The translations under genes were made by a program, and so were the position numbers. From Fontivivens sp964399735 (GTDB lineage Bacteria; Zhuqueibacterota; Zhuqueibacteria; Residuimicrobiales; Krinioviventaceae): a stretch of 29,183 nucleotides of DNA. This document shows, one piece after another, positions 15,091 to 23,955 of this stretch. Below the pieces are notes generated by a model. That model had not been told where the DNA came from. It did not search any database and saw only the letters and a program-made list of their open reading frames with translations. Position 1 is the first letter of the stretch, and each line of letters begins with the position of its first letter. The stretch spans positions 1 through 29,183 of the forward strand of contig CAYNSO010000040.1 of the NCBI GenBank assembly GCA_964399735.1. Direction: 5' to 3'.

Positions 15091-16641
15091 ATGAACAAAA
15101 AAATCACACGAAGACGTTTTATTGCAACAGGCGCAACCGGCGCCGCAGCGGCGCTGGGGTTGCCGCTGATGATGCAATCAACTATGGAAAGGGCATTGGC
15201 AATGCCGGATAATACAAATTTAACCCTGGCCGATTATATGAACCGTTTTGGCATAACGGAACAAATGCTCAATGAAATCATTGCCGTGGGTCTATCGCGC
15301 GGCGGTGATTATTGCGATATCTATTTTCAGCATACCATCAGCAATTATGTGGAATTGGAAGATAACGCCGTTAACCGCGCTTCCACCCAGGTCGATTTGG
15401 GTATGGGCGTGCGGGCGCTGCTGGGCGACCAGACCGGTTATTCCTTTACCGAAGAACTAACCCTGGAAGCGATGAAACAGGCGGCCAAAACCGCCGCCAA
15501 TATTGCCGCTTCCGGTGTAAAAACGGGGCCGGCGCAACTGATTTTGCATAAAACCCCCAATTATTATCCCATCGTTACTAAATGGGAAGATGTGGCTATC
15601 GATAAAAAGATCCCCATGTTATATACAATCAATGACAAGGTGTTTACGCTGGATGCGCGGATCATTAAAAATAATGTCTATATATCCGATGAATCCACCT
15701 GGATATTACAAGCCAACTCGGCGGGACGAATTACCTGCGATTATCGGCCATTAACGCGCCTTGGCGTTTCCTGTACCGCCGAAGAAAACGGTCGGCGCGA
15801 ACAAAACGGCTTTAACCTGTCCGGACGTTATGGCTATGAATACTATGCAGCGGACAAAATTGATCTGTTGGCAACCGAAGCGGTTAAACGCACGGTTGAT
15901 CTGTTTGCAGCGGTCAAACCGGAAGCCGGTGAAATGCCGGTGGTGCTTGGCGCCGGCAGTTCGGGTATCTTGCTGCACGAAGCTATTGGTCATGGCATGG
16001 AAGCGGATTATAATCGTAAAAAAGTATCCATCTTTGCCGACAAGATCAACAAACCGGTGGCGGAGAGCTTTGTGAATATCATTGATGACGGCACCAATCC
16101 CAATATTCGCGGTTCTCTGAATGTCGATGATGAGGGCAACGATACGGAAAAAACCGTGCTGGTTGAAAACGGTATTTTGCGCAGCTATTTGCATGACCAC
16201 CTCAGCTCGCAATACTACAAAGTAGCGCCTACCGGCAGCGGGCGGCGTGAATCTTTCCGCTATGCGCCGTTACCGCGTATGCGCAATACCTATATGCAGG
16301 CCGGTCCGCATACCCGCGATGAAATTATCGCCAGCGTTAAAAAGGGGTTGTATGCAAAATCCTTTACCAATGGCCAGGTGATGATCGGCGCCGGGGACTT
16401 TACCTTCTATGTCAAGTCCGGCTATTTGATCGAAGACGGCAAGCTGACCAAACCGGTCAAAGATGTGAACATAATCGGTAATGGCCCCCAGGTGCTAAAA
16501 AACATTGTCATGGTTGGCGATGATTTTGAAATGGATCAGGGCGGCTGGGTTTGCGGCAAACAGGGGCAGCGCGTTCCGGTTTCACTTGGTTTGCCTACAG
16601 TCAAAGTATCAAAAATTACAGTTGGCGGAGTCAATTCTTGA
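15091..16641 (+). CDS. tldD: TldD-family metalloprotease with a Tat signal peptide
   Basis: The zinc-protease half of a TldD/TldE-type complex. The 516-residue protein begins with a twin-arginine signal: TRRRFIATG, then an Ala/Gly/Leu-rich hydrophobic stretch (about residues 14-28) and a likely cleavage after the ALA near residue 37. The catalytic motif HEAIGHGMEAD (His296, Glu297, His301) is the HExxxH zinc site of the family. Classical TldD is cytoplasmic and degrades unfolded peptides such as CcdA and processes microcin B17; this one should fold with its metal and be exported. A strong GGAGGG precedes the ATG. The partner gene follows after 25 bp. Substrate unknown. Confidence 0.9.
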   Translation: MNKKITRRRFIATGATGAAAALGLPLMMQSTMERALAMPDNTNLTLADYMNRFGITEQMLNEIIAVGLSRGGDYCDIYFQHTISNYVELEDNAVNRASTQVDLGMGVRALLGDQTGYSFTEELTLEAMKQAAKTAANIAASGVKTGPAQLILHKTPNYYPIVTKWEDVAIDKKIPMLYTINDKVFTLDARIIKNNVYISDESTWILQANSAGRITCDYRPLTRLGVSCTAEENGRREQNGFNLSGRYGYEYYAADKIDLLATEAVKRTVDLFAAVKPEAGEMPVVLGAGSSGILLHEAIGHGMEADYNRKKVSIFADKINKPVAESFVNIIDDGTNPNIRGSLNVDDEGNDTEKTVLVENGILRSYLHDHLSSQYYKVAPTGSGRRESFRYAPLPRMRNTYMQAGPHTRDEIIASVKKGLYAKSFTNGQVMIGAGDFTFYVKSGYLIEDGKLTKPVKDVNIIGNGPQVLKNIVMVGDDFEMDQGGWVCGKQGQRVPVSLGLPTVKVSKITVGGVNS

Positions 16642-16666
16642 TTTTTTACCATAACAGGATGAACAA

Positions 16667-17986
16667 ATGAGTAAAGACGGATTAAATCTGGCAAAATGGG
16701 CAATAGATAAAGCATTAAAATGCGGCGCCAACGAGGCGGCTGTTGCCATTTTTAACCAGCGGGATATTGAAGTTGAATTCCGGGATCGCAAAATGGAAAA
16801 ATTACAGGAATCTACCCAGAATTCCCTGTCCCTGCGGGTATTTGTTGATAAAAAGTATTCCCGGCATTCCACCTGCGATATGCGCAAGGAATCGCTGGAG
16901 AAATTTATTAAAGATGCCGTGGCAATGACCAAATATTTAACCCCGGATGAATTCCGGTCATTACCGGATCCCAAATACTATCCCCGGCAAAAAAGTATCG
17001 ACCTGGATCTTTATGACAAAAAATATTCAACAATTGAAACCGAAGACCGGGTAAAAATCGCCGCCGCCATTGAGCAGGCTGCCCTGGCGCAAAGCGACAA
17101 GATCATTACCGCCGCTTCCGGTTATGGCGATACCTGCTATCATGTTTACCGTATGCACAGTAATGGTTTTACCGGAGAATCGGAAGGCACGGCTTTTGGA
17201 TGCAGCGCCCAGGTAACTGTGAATGATCCCGATGGCGGGCGTCCGTCGGACTGGGATGGCGCAGAAACCCGTTACTTTCATGAACTGCCAGCATTGGAAG
17301 AAATAGGCAAAAAGGCTGTTCAGGGAGCGCTCGACAAAATCGGGCAAAAGAAAATCGCTTCCGGGCTGTATACAATGATTGTTGATAACCGGGTGGCAGC
17401 GCGTTTGTTGTCTATGCTTACGTCCGCAATTACCGGGCAAGCATTGCAGCAAAAAAGCACCTACCTTGACGGTATGCTCGGCAAACCCATTGCCTCCAGC
17501 AAGCTGACGGTGATTGACGACCCGTTTATCAAACGCGGCGCGTCTTCCCGCTGGTATGACAGCGAGGGCCTGGCTGCCCAAAAAAGAACGATCATTGAAA
17601 AGGGTGTATTAAAAGAATACCTGATCGATGATTATTATGGCAAAAAACTGGGGATGGAGCCCAATTCCGGTTCGCTAAGCAATGTTGTCTTTGAATATGG
17701 CGCCAGTTCCCGCACCGACATGATCAAAAACATACAAAAAGGAATTCTGGTTACCGGTTTTATCGGCGGCAATTCCAATTCTACCACCGGTGATTTTTCA
17801 CTGGGTATTATCGGTCAACTCGTTGAAAACGGTGAAATTGTCATGCCGGTGAATGAAATGAACATCTCCGGCAATGGCAAGGAATTCTGGCATAAACTGA
17901 CACTAATGGGCAACGATCCCTATTTATACTCTGCTGTACGAATACCCTCCCTGTTGTTTGAGGATGTTCAATTTAGTGGTATATAA
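16667..17986 (+). CDS. tldE: TldE/PmbA-family partner of TldD
   Basis: A 439-residue PmbA/TldD-fold protein without the HExxxH zinc motif, as expected for the non-catalytic half of the heterodimer. Family landmarks include EVEFRDRKMEKLQES near the N-terminus, KSTYLDGMLGKPIASSKLT in the middle and VTGFIGGNSNSTTGDFSLGI, followed by GEIVMPVNEMNISGN near the end. The ATG has an AGGA Shine-Dalgarno and follows tldD by 25 bp, so the two form one operon. It starts directly with a soluble sequence and has no recognisable signal peptide, whereas TldD has a Tat signal. Either it travels with TldD as a folded complex or the two act in different compartments. The name pmbA is a synonym. Confidence 0.88.
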   Translation: MSKDGLNLAKWAIDKALKCGANEAAVAIFNQRDIEVEFRDRKMEKLQESTQNSLSLRVFVDKKYSRHSTCDMRKESLEKFIKDAVAMTKYLTPDEFRSLPDPKYYPRQKSIDLDLYDKKYSTIETEDRVKIAAAIEQAALAQSDKIITAASGYGDTCYHVYRMHSNGFTGESEGTAFGCSAQVTVNDPDGGRPSDWDGAETRYFHELPALEEIGKKAVQGALDKIGQKKIASGLYTMIVDNRVAARLLSMLTSAITGQALQQKSTYLDGMLGKPIASSKLTVIDDPFIKRGASSRWYDSEGLAAQKRTIIEKGVLKEYLIDDYYGKKLGMEPNSGSLSNVVFEYGASSRTDMIKNIQKGILVTGFIGGNSNSTTGDFSLGIIGQLVENGEIVMPVNEMNISGNGKEFWHKLTLMGNDPYLYSAVRIPSLLFEDVQFSGI

Positions 17987-18001
17987 GCTGGTTTAATAAT
18001 A

Positions 18002-18037
18002 GCAGAATCAGTCTTTAAAGGGTCAGGCTGATTCTGC
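18002..18037. repeat. 10-bp perfect hairpin between tldE and the next gene
   Basis: GCAGAATCAG (18002-18011) and CTGATTCTGC (18028-18037) form a perfect stem with a 16-nt loop. It begins 15 bp after the tldE stop. On the plus strand it is followed by A residues, not T, so it is not a standard terminator; it may stabilise the tldE mRNA end or mask a start at 18044. Confidence 0.6.
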
Positions 18038-18097
18038 AAAAAAATGGTTTTGCAGGTATTTTTTAGTTTAATTGATTTATTCGGATCAGGAATACCA

Positions 18098-19357
18098 GTG
18101 TTGATTAAAAAGCTGTTTACATCCCTGCTGGCCGGGATATGGATATTGTATATCCTGCTGGAAATAATTGTATGGCAGACATCGTTCCGGGTCGGTCTTT
18201 TCCCCAACAATGCAATGCTAGAGATCATTGCCAATGTACTGAATGACACGCTCTGGATCCCCTTGGCATTAACATTACCATTCTATCTTTCTGTAATCGC
18301 TACCAAAGTAACCCGGTTTCTGTCTATCAAAATTGGTATTTTGCTGGTCGGGTTTGTTCTTTTTCTTGCCGCATTGTTCAATTTACCTGTCTATTTTCAA
18401 TACATGATCTACCTGCTGGTACCCTTTTTCGCCTTTGTTATTTATTATATTATAACCTTTCGCAAATTCAGGTACAACATTATATTTTTCAGCCTGGCTT
18501 TACTGGGCATGATTTTAAATTATCAGGGGCAGCTGATCCCCACGATCGATCTTGGCGCGAACCCCCAACCGATACTCAAGGTAATGAATTATAATATTCT
18601 CGTCAGTCAATATGGCAGAAAACGCCAGAATACGATCAATCTCATTCGTCACGAAAAAGCAGATGTGGTTTTTATTCAAGAGATCAATCTGCTGGATCGC
18701 GATTTATTGCGCAACGAATTATCCGATCTTTATCCGCACCAGCTATGGTCGGAAAAGTTTGAAACATATAACGGCGGGGTCATTTTATCCAGAATTCCAT
18801 TCATTTCCAGGCAAAATTATGATATTGCTACGGAATATATGAAAGGACACATGAATCTGAATCATGCTGTTATCCAGTACCAAAATCAAAATGTCCACTT
18901 ATTTAACTGCCATTTATACAACAGCGGCGGTACTTTTACGGGGGTGTTGTTTGGTCATTTAACCCCGGCGCAATTTAAAAAACGTTCAGAAACAGCGACC
19001 TTGCGTCATAATGCCGAAGTAGCCATGCTGGCAGAGCGAATTTTACCAATACAGGAACCGGTTATCTTTGCCGGCGATTTTAACGATACCCCAAACAGTC
19101 AAACCTATCGTCTTTTTGACGAACGCCTGCAAAATGCTTTTGCCAAAGCGGGCTGGGGTTTGGGCGCCACTTTTGGTTACCGCAGCCTGGTCAATGCCGT
19201 TCCAAAACGCCTGAGCTTTCTGGTTTTTGATTTTTTACGCATCGACCATGTTTTTTGCTCCAAACATTTCAAGGTACATTCAGCCAAAGTATTACCGGTC
19301 GATTATTCCGATCATCGCCCGCAAACGGTTAAAGTGCAGTTAAAACCGCTACCATAA
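18098..19357 (+). CDS. Membrane-anchored endonuclease/exonuclease/phosphatase-family protein
   Basis: The N-terminal third has about four or five hydrophobic helices (for example LLAGIWILYILLEIIVW, IPLALTLPFYLSVIA, ILLVGFVLFLAALF, MIYLLVPFFAFVIYYII). The rest is an EEP (DNase I/sphingomyelinase-like) fold. Catalytic landmarks in order are KVMNYNIL, VVFIQEINLL (metal Glu), FNCHLYNSG, VIFAGDFNDTPNS, RIDHVF and YSDHRPQ (general-base His). Proteins of this design are common, with substrates ranging from nucleic acids to phosphodiesters and lipid headgroups; the substrate here is unknown. The start is uncertain: GTG at 18098 has an AGGA 6 nt upstream, while ATG at 18044 has no Shine-Dalgarno and abuts the hairpin. 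The gene converges with the nitroreductase. Confidence 0.82.
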   Translation: MLIKKLFTSLLAGIWILYILLEIIVWQTSFRVGLFPNNAMLEIIANVLNDTLWIPLALTLPFYLSVIATKVTRFLSIKIGILLVGFVLFLAALFNLPVYFQYMIYLLVPFFAFVIYYIITFRKFRYNIIFFSLALLGMILNYQGQLIPTIDLGANPQPILKVMNYNILVSQYGRKRQNTINLIRHEKADVVFIQEINLLDRDLLRNELSDLYPHQLWSEKFETYNGGVILSRIPFISRQNYDIATEYMKGHMNLNHAVIQYQNQNVHLFNCHLYNSGGTFTGVLFGHLTPAQFKKRSETATLRHNAEVAMLAERILPIQEPVIFAGDFNDTPNSQTYRLFDERLQNAFAKAGWGLGATFGYRSLVNAVPKRLSFLVFDFLRIDHVFCSKHFKVHSAKVLPVDYSDHRPQTVKVQLKPLP

Positions 19358-19398
19358 AAAGAGCTGCCTGGTACGCTTCTTTATGATCAGGCCGGCGC

Positions 19399-20025
19399 TT
19401 ATTCAATGACTGAAAATATTTCATCCAACCCTTTTTTCTCTTTTGGTTTGGGCTCACCAACCGGTTTACCAACGGCAACAAAAGTAACCAGTTTCCAGGG
19501 ATGCTCTATTTTCAATATATTTTCCAATTCTTCACGCGCTACCAGCAAACCGCTCAACCAACAAGCGCCATAGCCCATCTCAACGGCGGTTAGCAAAATG
19601 TTTTGTACACTTGCGCCGATGCTTTGAATATCTGGAAAGGAACGGAGATCGTTTAAATCATCATGGGTGAGGAAAGAACTGGCCAGCAATTTATCGGACA
19701 CTGCTTCATAAGGCTCTGAAGCAATTGCAATGACCGCCGGAGCATTGACAAAAATAGTGGAAAAAGTATTGATTGTCGTTTTAACAGAGGCATCTTTACC
19801 GCCCGTGTTCGGGAACAGGATATCAATTTTCAATTGCACTGCCCTGGCCATAGCCTGCAGGATATTCTGATTGGTGATAGCAATAAATTTCCACGGTTGC
19901 GAATTATTAACACTGGGCGCCATACCGGCACGCCGCACCATTTCTTTCAGATCTGCAAGCGGCACCAGATCATCGGAAAATTTTCTTATACTGGTTCTTT
20001 TTTCTATTGCTTGTTTTAATTCCAT
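19399..20025 (-). CDS. Nitroreductase-family FMN oxidoreductase
   Basis: A 208-residue member of the FMN-dependent nitroreductase superfamily. Motifs are KRTSIRKFSDD near the N-terminus (FMN phosphate-binding Arg/Ser), AGMAPSVNNSQPWKFIAIT, and SIGASVQNILLTAVEMGYG followed by CWLSG. Such enzymes reduce nitro groups, quinones or enones with NAD(P)H; the physiological substrate cannot be inferred. The chosen ATG at 20025 has an AGGAGG 6-9 nt upstream; longer in-frame starts are less likely. Divergent from the GWxTD gene and convergent with the EEP gene, so probably monocistronic. Confidence 0.88.
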   Translation of the reverse strand: MELKQAIEKRTSIRKFSDDLVPLADLKEMVRRAGMAPSVNNSQPWKFIAITNQNILQAMARAVQLKIDILFPNTGGKDASVKTTINTFSTIFVNAPAVIAIASEPYEAVSDKLLASSFLTHDDLNDLRSFPDIQSIGASVQNILLTAVEMGYGACWLSGLLVAREELENILKIEHPWKLVTFVAVGKPVGEPKPKEKKGLDEIFSVIE

Positions 20026-20140
20026 AACCTGCCTCCTGTTATTGTTTTTTTTATCTCTTGAAATAATATAATGCAAAATCTGCCTGAAAAATTCCTGAGA
20101 AAAGAAATGACCAGGTTTACCAGTTTTTATCGCTTTTTTT

Positions 20141-20168
20141 TTGACATTAACTTTTTTATTATTATTTT
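20141..20168 (+). promoter_or_regulatory. Candidate promoter for the GWxTD-methyltransferase operon
   Basis: TTGACA (20141-20146) followed after 16 bp by TATTTT (20163-20168), in the divergent spacer upstream of the ATG at 20239. The stretch is very T-rich, so a chance match is possible. Confidence 0.4.
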
Positions 20169-20238
20169 AAGGAACTAGTATAGATTACATTACATTAAAG
20201 ATACAAAATTCCCTAACGTGAAGGAACAAGGTGAACAC

Positions 20239-22548
20239 ATGATCGCTTTGCTAAAAAAAACTGCTGGATTGTTGTTGCTGGGGCTTGTGCTGTTTTATGG
20301 AAATGCCCTGGCAGAAACCCTGATTGAATCGGCAATGGCCATGTATAAAGCAGGTGATGTTAAAGGCGCAATCAAAACCCTGAAAAAGGCCAATGATAAA
20401 GAACCGCGGGATATATCAATTCTTCAACTGTTGGGACAAATAGAAGCAGAACGCGAAGAATGGGGCAATGTTAAAGATTGGATGAACAAAGCGCTCGATC
20501 TTGACGCCAATGACCTGTTAGCGCATTACTATCTTGGAATTGCTTACCGGGAAACCGGTAAATACAAAGCATTTGTGCTCCGTTCACGGGATTGGAAAAA
20601 AGCGGAAAATAATTTTACTGCGGTCATCGATAATGAGCCGGCTTTCCGGGATATATATTTTCAATATTCAATATTACAACGTTACCGAAAAAATTACCGC
20701 GAGGCAATAGACCTTGCCGTCCGGCAACTGGCACACTCGCCGGACAATGTTGATGTTTTAACAAAAATATATCAATATTATGACCTGTTATTGTACGCTG
20801 AAAAGCCGGAACAGGCGCGGGCATGGTTAACCGGGCGCCAGGACCCTTATGCGCGCCTGTATCTTGGGGAATCATGGCGGCGCGCCAAAGAGTATGCCCG
20901 GGCTGATTCAATCTTTATAGAATTATTAAACAGCAAAGATACTGCTGTTTCCAAAACCTTTCTTTGCCTGGCGCTTGCCCGCTTACGGTTTCAACAGGAC
21001 AAAGCCGAAGAAGCAGAAAAATTTTACTCCCGGGCGCTACAAAGCATTACTACCTTGCAGGATGCCGGCTTGATGTTTGAAGATATGAAATATATTTTCA
21101 CTGATGAAGAATATGAAGAATATTTGCTTACCGAGACCGCGACAGAAAAAAAAGATTTCTTTATCAATATGTGGATCATTCGTAACCCGGTGCCTGCTTC
21201 CGCTGTTAATTACCGAATACGGGAACATGTTCGCCGTATGATAGTCGCCGATGAGAGCTTTCGTTTTGAAGGGTTTCGCACCTTGGTCAACAATCCCGAT
21301 AAATTGCACTATCTCGAATTTCCTCATGTTTTCAGCCTGAATGACCGGTATAATGACAAAGGGCTAATTTACATCCGTCATGGACAGCCCAATGATCGGG
21401 CTACAGAATTACAAGGCTCCGGCGGCCCCATGCCTGCCGACGGCAGCGAAGGTATTATTGATAACGAGTCCTGGTTATATTATGCTTCTTCCACACAGCC
21501 CAAAATGATCTTTCATTTTGTTATCGATAAAGACGCTACCGGCAACAACTGGCGTTTGACCCCCACCATTACTGCCGAGATGGCAGAAAGCCGCTTGAAC
21601 TGGGACCCCATCTTTAACCGGCTGCGTATGGTAGATAGTGAAATTGAACTGATTGGCTTGCAGCAAGAGATGGCGGAAAAGAGCCGGGAAAATGTTTATA
21701 AAGGGCTAAGCACCGATCAGCATAGCTGGCCGGAAAACCTGAAACCCATCCAGTTCCCGTTTTATGTTTCAACATTCCGTGATACAAAAGGACTTTCAGA
21801 TTATGAATTATATTATTCTCTGGATTACAATGAAATGATGGCCGATGTGCCTGATGCCGCAGAGCGAACAGTCTCTATAAGCTGCGGTATTTTTACAAAA
21901 GAGTGGGAAAAAATTGATCAGATCGAAAGAATCATCCCGGCGCTCAGCATCAAGCAGGCAACCGATTCTGCCGGTTATTGGCTGGATAAATTTAAATTCA
22001 AAATCAAACCCGGAAAATACAAAATCAGCATTACCACCGCAATCAGTGGTGTAAATAAACTGGGCGCTTTTAATTTGCTGTCCGGTGTTTCTTCATACCA
22101 GGGCAGCGCCCTGGTGATGAGTTCACTGGTTCTGGCTTCGTCCATCACTCCCTCAAACCAGAAAGACCTTTTTACCAAAAACGGGCTGCGGATACTACCC
22201 AAACCGGATCTAAAATTTAACAAACAAAACCTGCTGCATATCTATTATGAATTATACAACCTGCCCTATTCCGGGGGCCGTAATGCCGAGTTTAATATAA
22301 ATTATAATTTTACTTTACTGGAAAAAAGACAGAAAAACGTGTTTTCCAAAGTTGCCGACTTGTTTTCCCGGTCTAAACCAATAACATCTAATGCCATTGA
22401 ACGTTTTGCCGACAATTCAACCTCTTTTGAATACCTGGCGCTCGATATTAGTAAAAACGAACCGGGTTTATATGAGCTTGAAGTGGTTGCCGAGACGCCG
22501 TCTAACAAACAAAAATTCTCACGTAAAATCAAGTTCGAGCTGCAATGA
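20239..22548 (+). CDS. Secreted TPR and GWxTD-like domain protein
   Basis: A 769-residue exported protein of unknown function. It starts with a signal peptide (IALLKKTAGLLLLGLVLFYG, probable cleavage after NALA). TPR-like helical repeats follow in the first third (AMYKAGDVKGAIKTLKKAN, LLAHYYLGIAYRETG). The central part resembles the GWxTD domain of Bacteroidota-type genomes: FFINMWIIRNPVPASAVNYR, then GLIYIRHGQPND. The namesake GWxTD is degenerate (the site reads RYNDKG). The C-terminal region is beta-rich. The start is set by AAGGTG (20228-20233) 5 nt before ATG 20239; a GTG at 20218 would put extra residues before the signal. Its stop overlaps the next gene by 4 bp. The role is probably at the periplasm or outer surface, not assignable further. 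Confidence 0.75.
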   Translation: MIALLKKTAGLLLLGLVLFYGNALAETLIESAMAMYKAGDVKGAIKTLKKANDKEPRDISILQLLGQIEAEREEWGNVKDWMNKALDLDANDLLAHYYLGIAYRETGKYKAFVLRSRDWKKAENNFTAVIDNEPAFRDIYFQYSILQRYRKNYREAIDLAVRQLAHSPDNVDVLTKIYQYYDLLLYAEKPEQARAWLTGRQDPYARLYLGESWRRAKEYARADSIFIELLNSKDTAVSKTFLCLALARLRFQQDKAEEAEKFYSRALQSITTLQDAGLMFEDMKYIFTDEEYEEYLLTETATEKKDFFINMWIIRNPVPASAVNYRIREHVRRMIVADESFRFEGFRTLVNNPDKLHYLEFPHVFSLNDRYNDKGLIYIRHGQPNDRATELQGSGGPMPADGSEGIIDNESWLYYASSTQPKMIFHFVIDKDATGNNWRLTPTITAEMAESRLNWDPIFNRLRMVDSEIELIGLQQEMAEKSRENVYKGLSTDQHSWPENLKPIQFPFYVSTFRDTKGLSDYELYYSLDYNEMMADVPDAAERTVSISCGIFTKEWEKIDQIERIIPALSIKQATDSAGYWLDKFKFKIKPGKYKISITTAISGVNKLGAFNLLSGVSSYQGSALVMSSLVLASSITPSNQKDLFTKNGLRILPKPDLKFNKQNLLHIYYELYNLPYSGGRNAEFNINYNFTLLEKRQKNVFSKVADLFSRSKPITSNAIERFADNSTSFEYLALDISKNEPGLYELEVVAETPSNKQKFSRKIKFELQ

Positions 22549-23258
22549 CCGATAACTACAACATGATAAATGATCAGAATGAAATAGACCTGATTGAAAA
22601 TGTATTTGGCTTGATAATCCCCAAATTCAGGGAAGCGCATGACATTATGGTTTCCATGCTGGATTTTAACAACAACGAAGAAATTCGGGTTGCCGATTTG
22701 GGCTGCGGCTTTGGAGATCTAAGCAGCCGTATGTTCGAGGTATTTCCGCAAGCAGTCATCTTTGGCGTCGATTATCATTCCGGTTTACTCGCCCGCGCCA
22801 AAGCACGATTTGCCGATTATGCCGACCAGTTTGTGCCGATTGTCAGTGATTTGAATCACCTGTCGTGGAGTGAAAATCTGTCTGCGCTTCACGCAGTGAT
22901 TTCTTCATTTACTCTTGATTATTTACCTGCCGGGCGACATCAGGATGTGATTACCAGGGCATTTGAAATACTCGATAGCGGGGGGCGCTGGGTTTCATGC
23001 GAATTCTTTCGCGCCAATGATAGCCGTATCAACCGGGTATTTCATGATATTGAGATCATGCTGGTACAGAATGCCATAAAAAACGGCCAGGTAAGCGCTG
23101 AACAGATCGAACAATTGTCCGCTTCCACACTGTTGCGGCAAAAACATCACGTATGTACAATTGAAGAAAAAATTGACTGGCTAAAAAATACCGGATTTAA
23201 AAAAGTGGAAATACCCTGGCGATTTTTAAATATTGCCATAATCAGCGCGGTTCGCTGA
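22545..23258 (+). CDS. Class I SAM-dependent methyltransferase
   Basis: A 237-residue cytoplasmic methyltransferase. Motif I is VADLGCGFGDLS (about residues 49-60); the acidic residue for the SAM ribose is in IFGVDYHSG, and FTLDYLPAGRH and SGGRWVSCEFF follow at motif IV/V positions. The substrate is unknown; the arrangement resembles small-molecule methyltransferases more than RNA ones. Its ATG overlaps the stop of the GWxTD gene (ATGA, 22545-22548), so its translation is probably coupled to that exported protein. I cannot link the two functions from sequence. Confidence 0.85.
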   Translation: MTDNYNMINDQNEIDLIENVFGLIIPKFREAHDIMVSMLDFNNNEEIRVADLGCGFGDLSSRMFEVFPQAVIFGVDYHSGLLARAKARFADYADQFVPIVSDLNHLSWSENLSALHAVISSFTLDYLPAGRHQDVITRAFEILDSGGRWVSCEFFRANDSRINRVFHDIEIMLVQNAIKNGQVSAEQIEQLSASTLLRQKHHVCTIEEKIDWLKNTGFKKVEIPWRFLNIAIISAVR

Positions 23259-23400
23259 TTGAAACTTTAATCAGTTAAAATAACGCTCTTTACTCTCCGG
23301 GTTTAATGGTTTAAAATAATTAATCGGGAATAGGGTAAATACCACTTTTGTTTTATCCCTATAGTTGTTAAAAAAAAAAAATGTGGATGGGATGGGAAAA

Positions 23401-23910
23401 ATGATGCTACAACGGGTGGAAATACAGGATTTTAATCTTAAAGTATATGACCAGTGGGTCAACAAATGGTTTGTGCTAACCTGCGGTGATTATAACGAGG
23501 GTGATTATAATGCAATGGTCGTTGCCTGGGGCAGTTTTGGCGTTATGTGGAAAAAGCCTTTTGTCCAGGTAGTCGTTCGGCCAAACCGATACACTTTTGA
23601 TTTTATGGAAAGTTATGATACCTTTACCTTGTGCGGCTTTTCCAATCATTACCGCAAAGCGATGCAGCTTCTCGGCACCCGTTCCGGGAGGAATGGCGAT
23701 AAAATAATTGCTTCGGGGTTGACGCCGATCCCGTCGCAATTTGTAACAGCGCCCTCTTTTAAAGAAGCTAAAATGATCATCGAATGCAAAAAGATCTATT
23801 CCGATTTTCTCAACCCGGCTAATTTTTTAGACCCGGACATTGAAAAATGCTACCCCGCCAAGGATTATCACAAGGTTTACTTTGGAGAAATTCTGGCTGT
23901 TTTTAAATAG
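23401..23910 (+). CDS. Flavin-reductase-like FMN-binding split-barrel protein
   Basis: About 169 residues resembling the flavin reductase-like domain. The stretch NAMVVAWGSFGVMWKKPFVQ followed by VVRPNRYTFDFM, and later GTRSGRNGDK and GLTPI, match a subgroup of small FMN-binding proteins often annotated as flavin reductase family. It probably binds FMN and acts with NAD(P)H, partner unknown. Starts at 23392, 23401 or 23404 are possible; I prefer 23401 because the protein then opens with the usual short lead into VEIQDFNL. A run of 12 adenines (23370-23381) lies just upstream, a possible slippage site. No operon partner is evident. Confidence 0.78.
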   Translation: MMLQRVEIQDFNLKVYDQWVNKWFVLTCGDYNEGDYNAMVVAWGSFGVMWKKPFVQVVVRPNRYTFDFMESYDTFTLCGFSNHYRKAMQLLGTRSGRNGDKIIASGLTPIPSQFVTAPSFKEAKMIIECKKIYSDFLNPANFLDPDIEKCYPAKDYHKVYFGEILAVFK

Positions 23911-23955
23911 ATGGTTCAACCAGGGTAATATTTTGAACAATCAAGTTCAAGCAAA

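Noticed and set aside
19358..19398. Bidirectional terminator between the convergent EEP and nitroreductase genes
   Set aside because: Only a 5-bp stem with a long loop is visible and no T-run on either strand.
23330..23362. Terminator after the methyltransferase (ATAGGG...CCCTAT stem)
   Set aside because: The stem has a bulge and is followed by a mixed sequence and then A residues, not T, so evidence is too thin.
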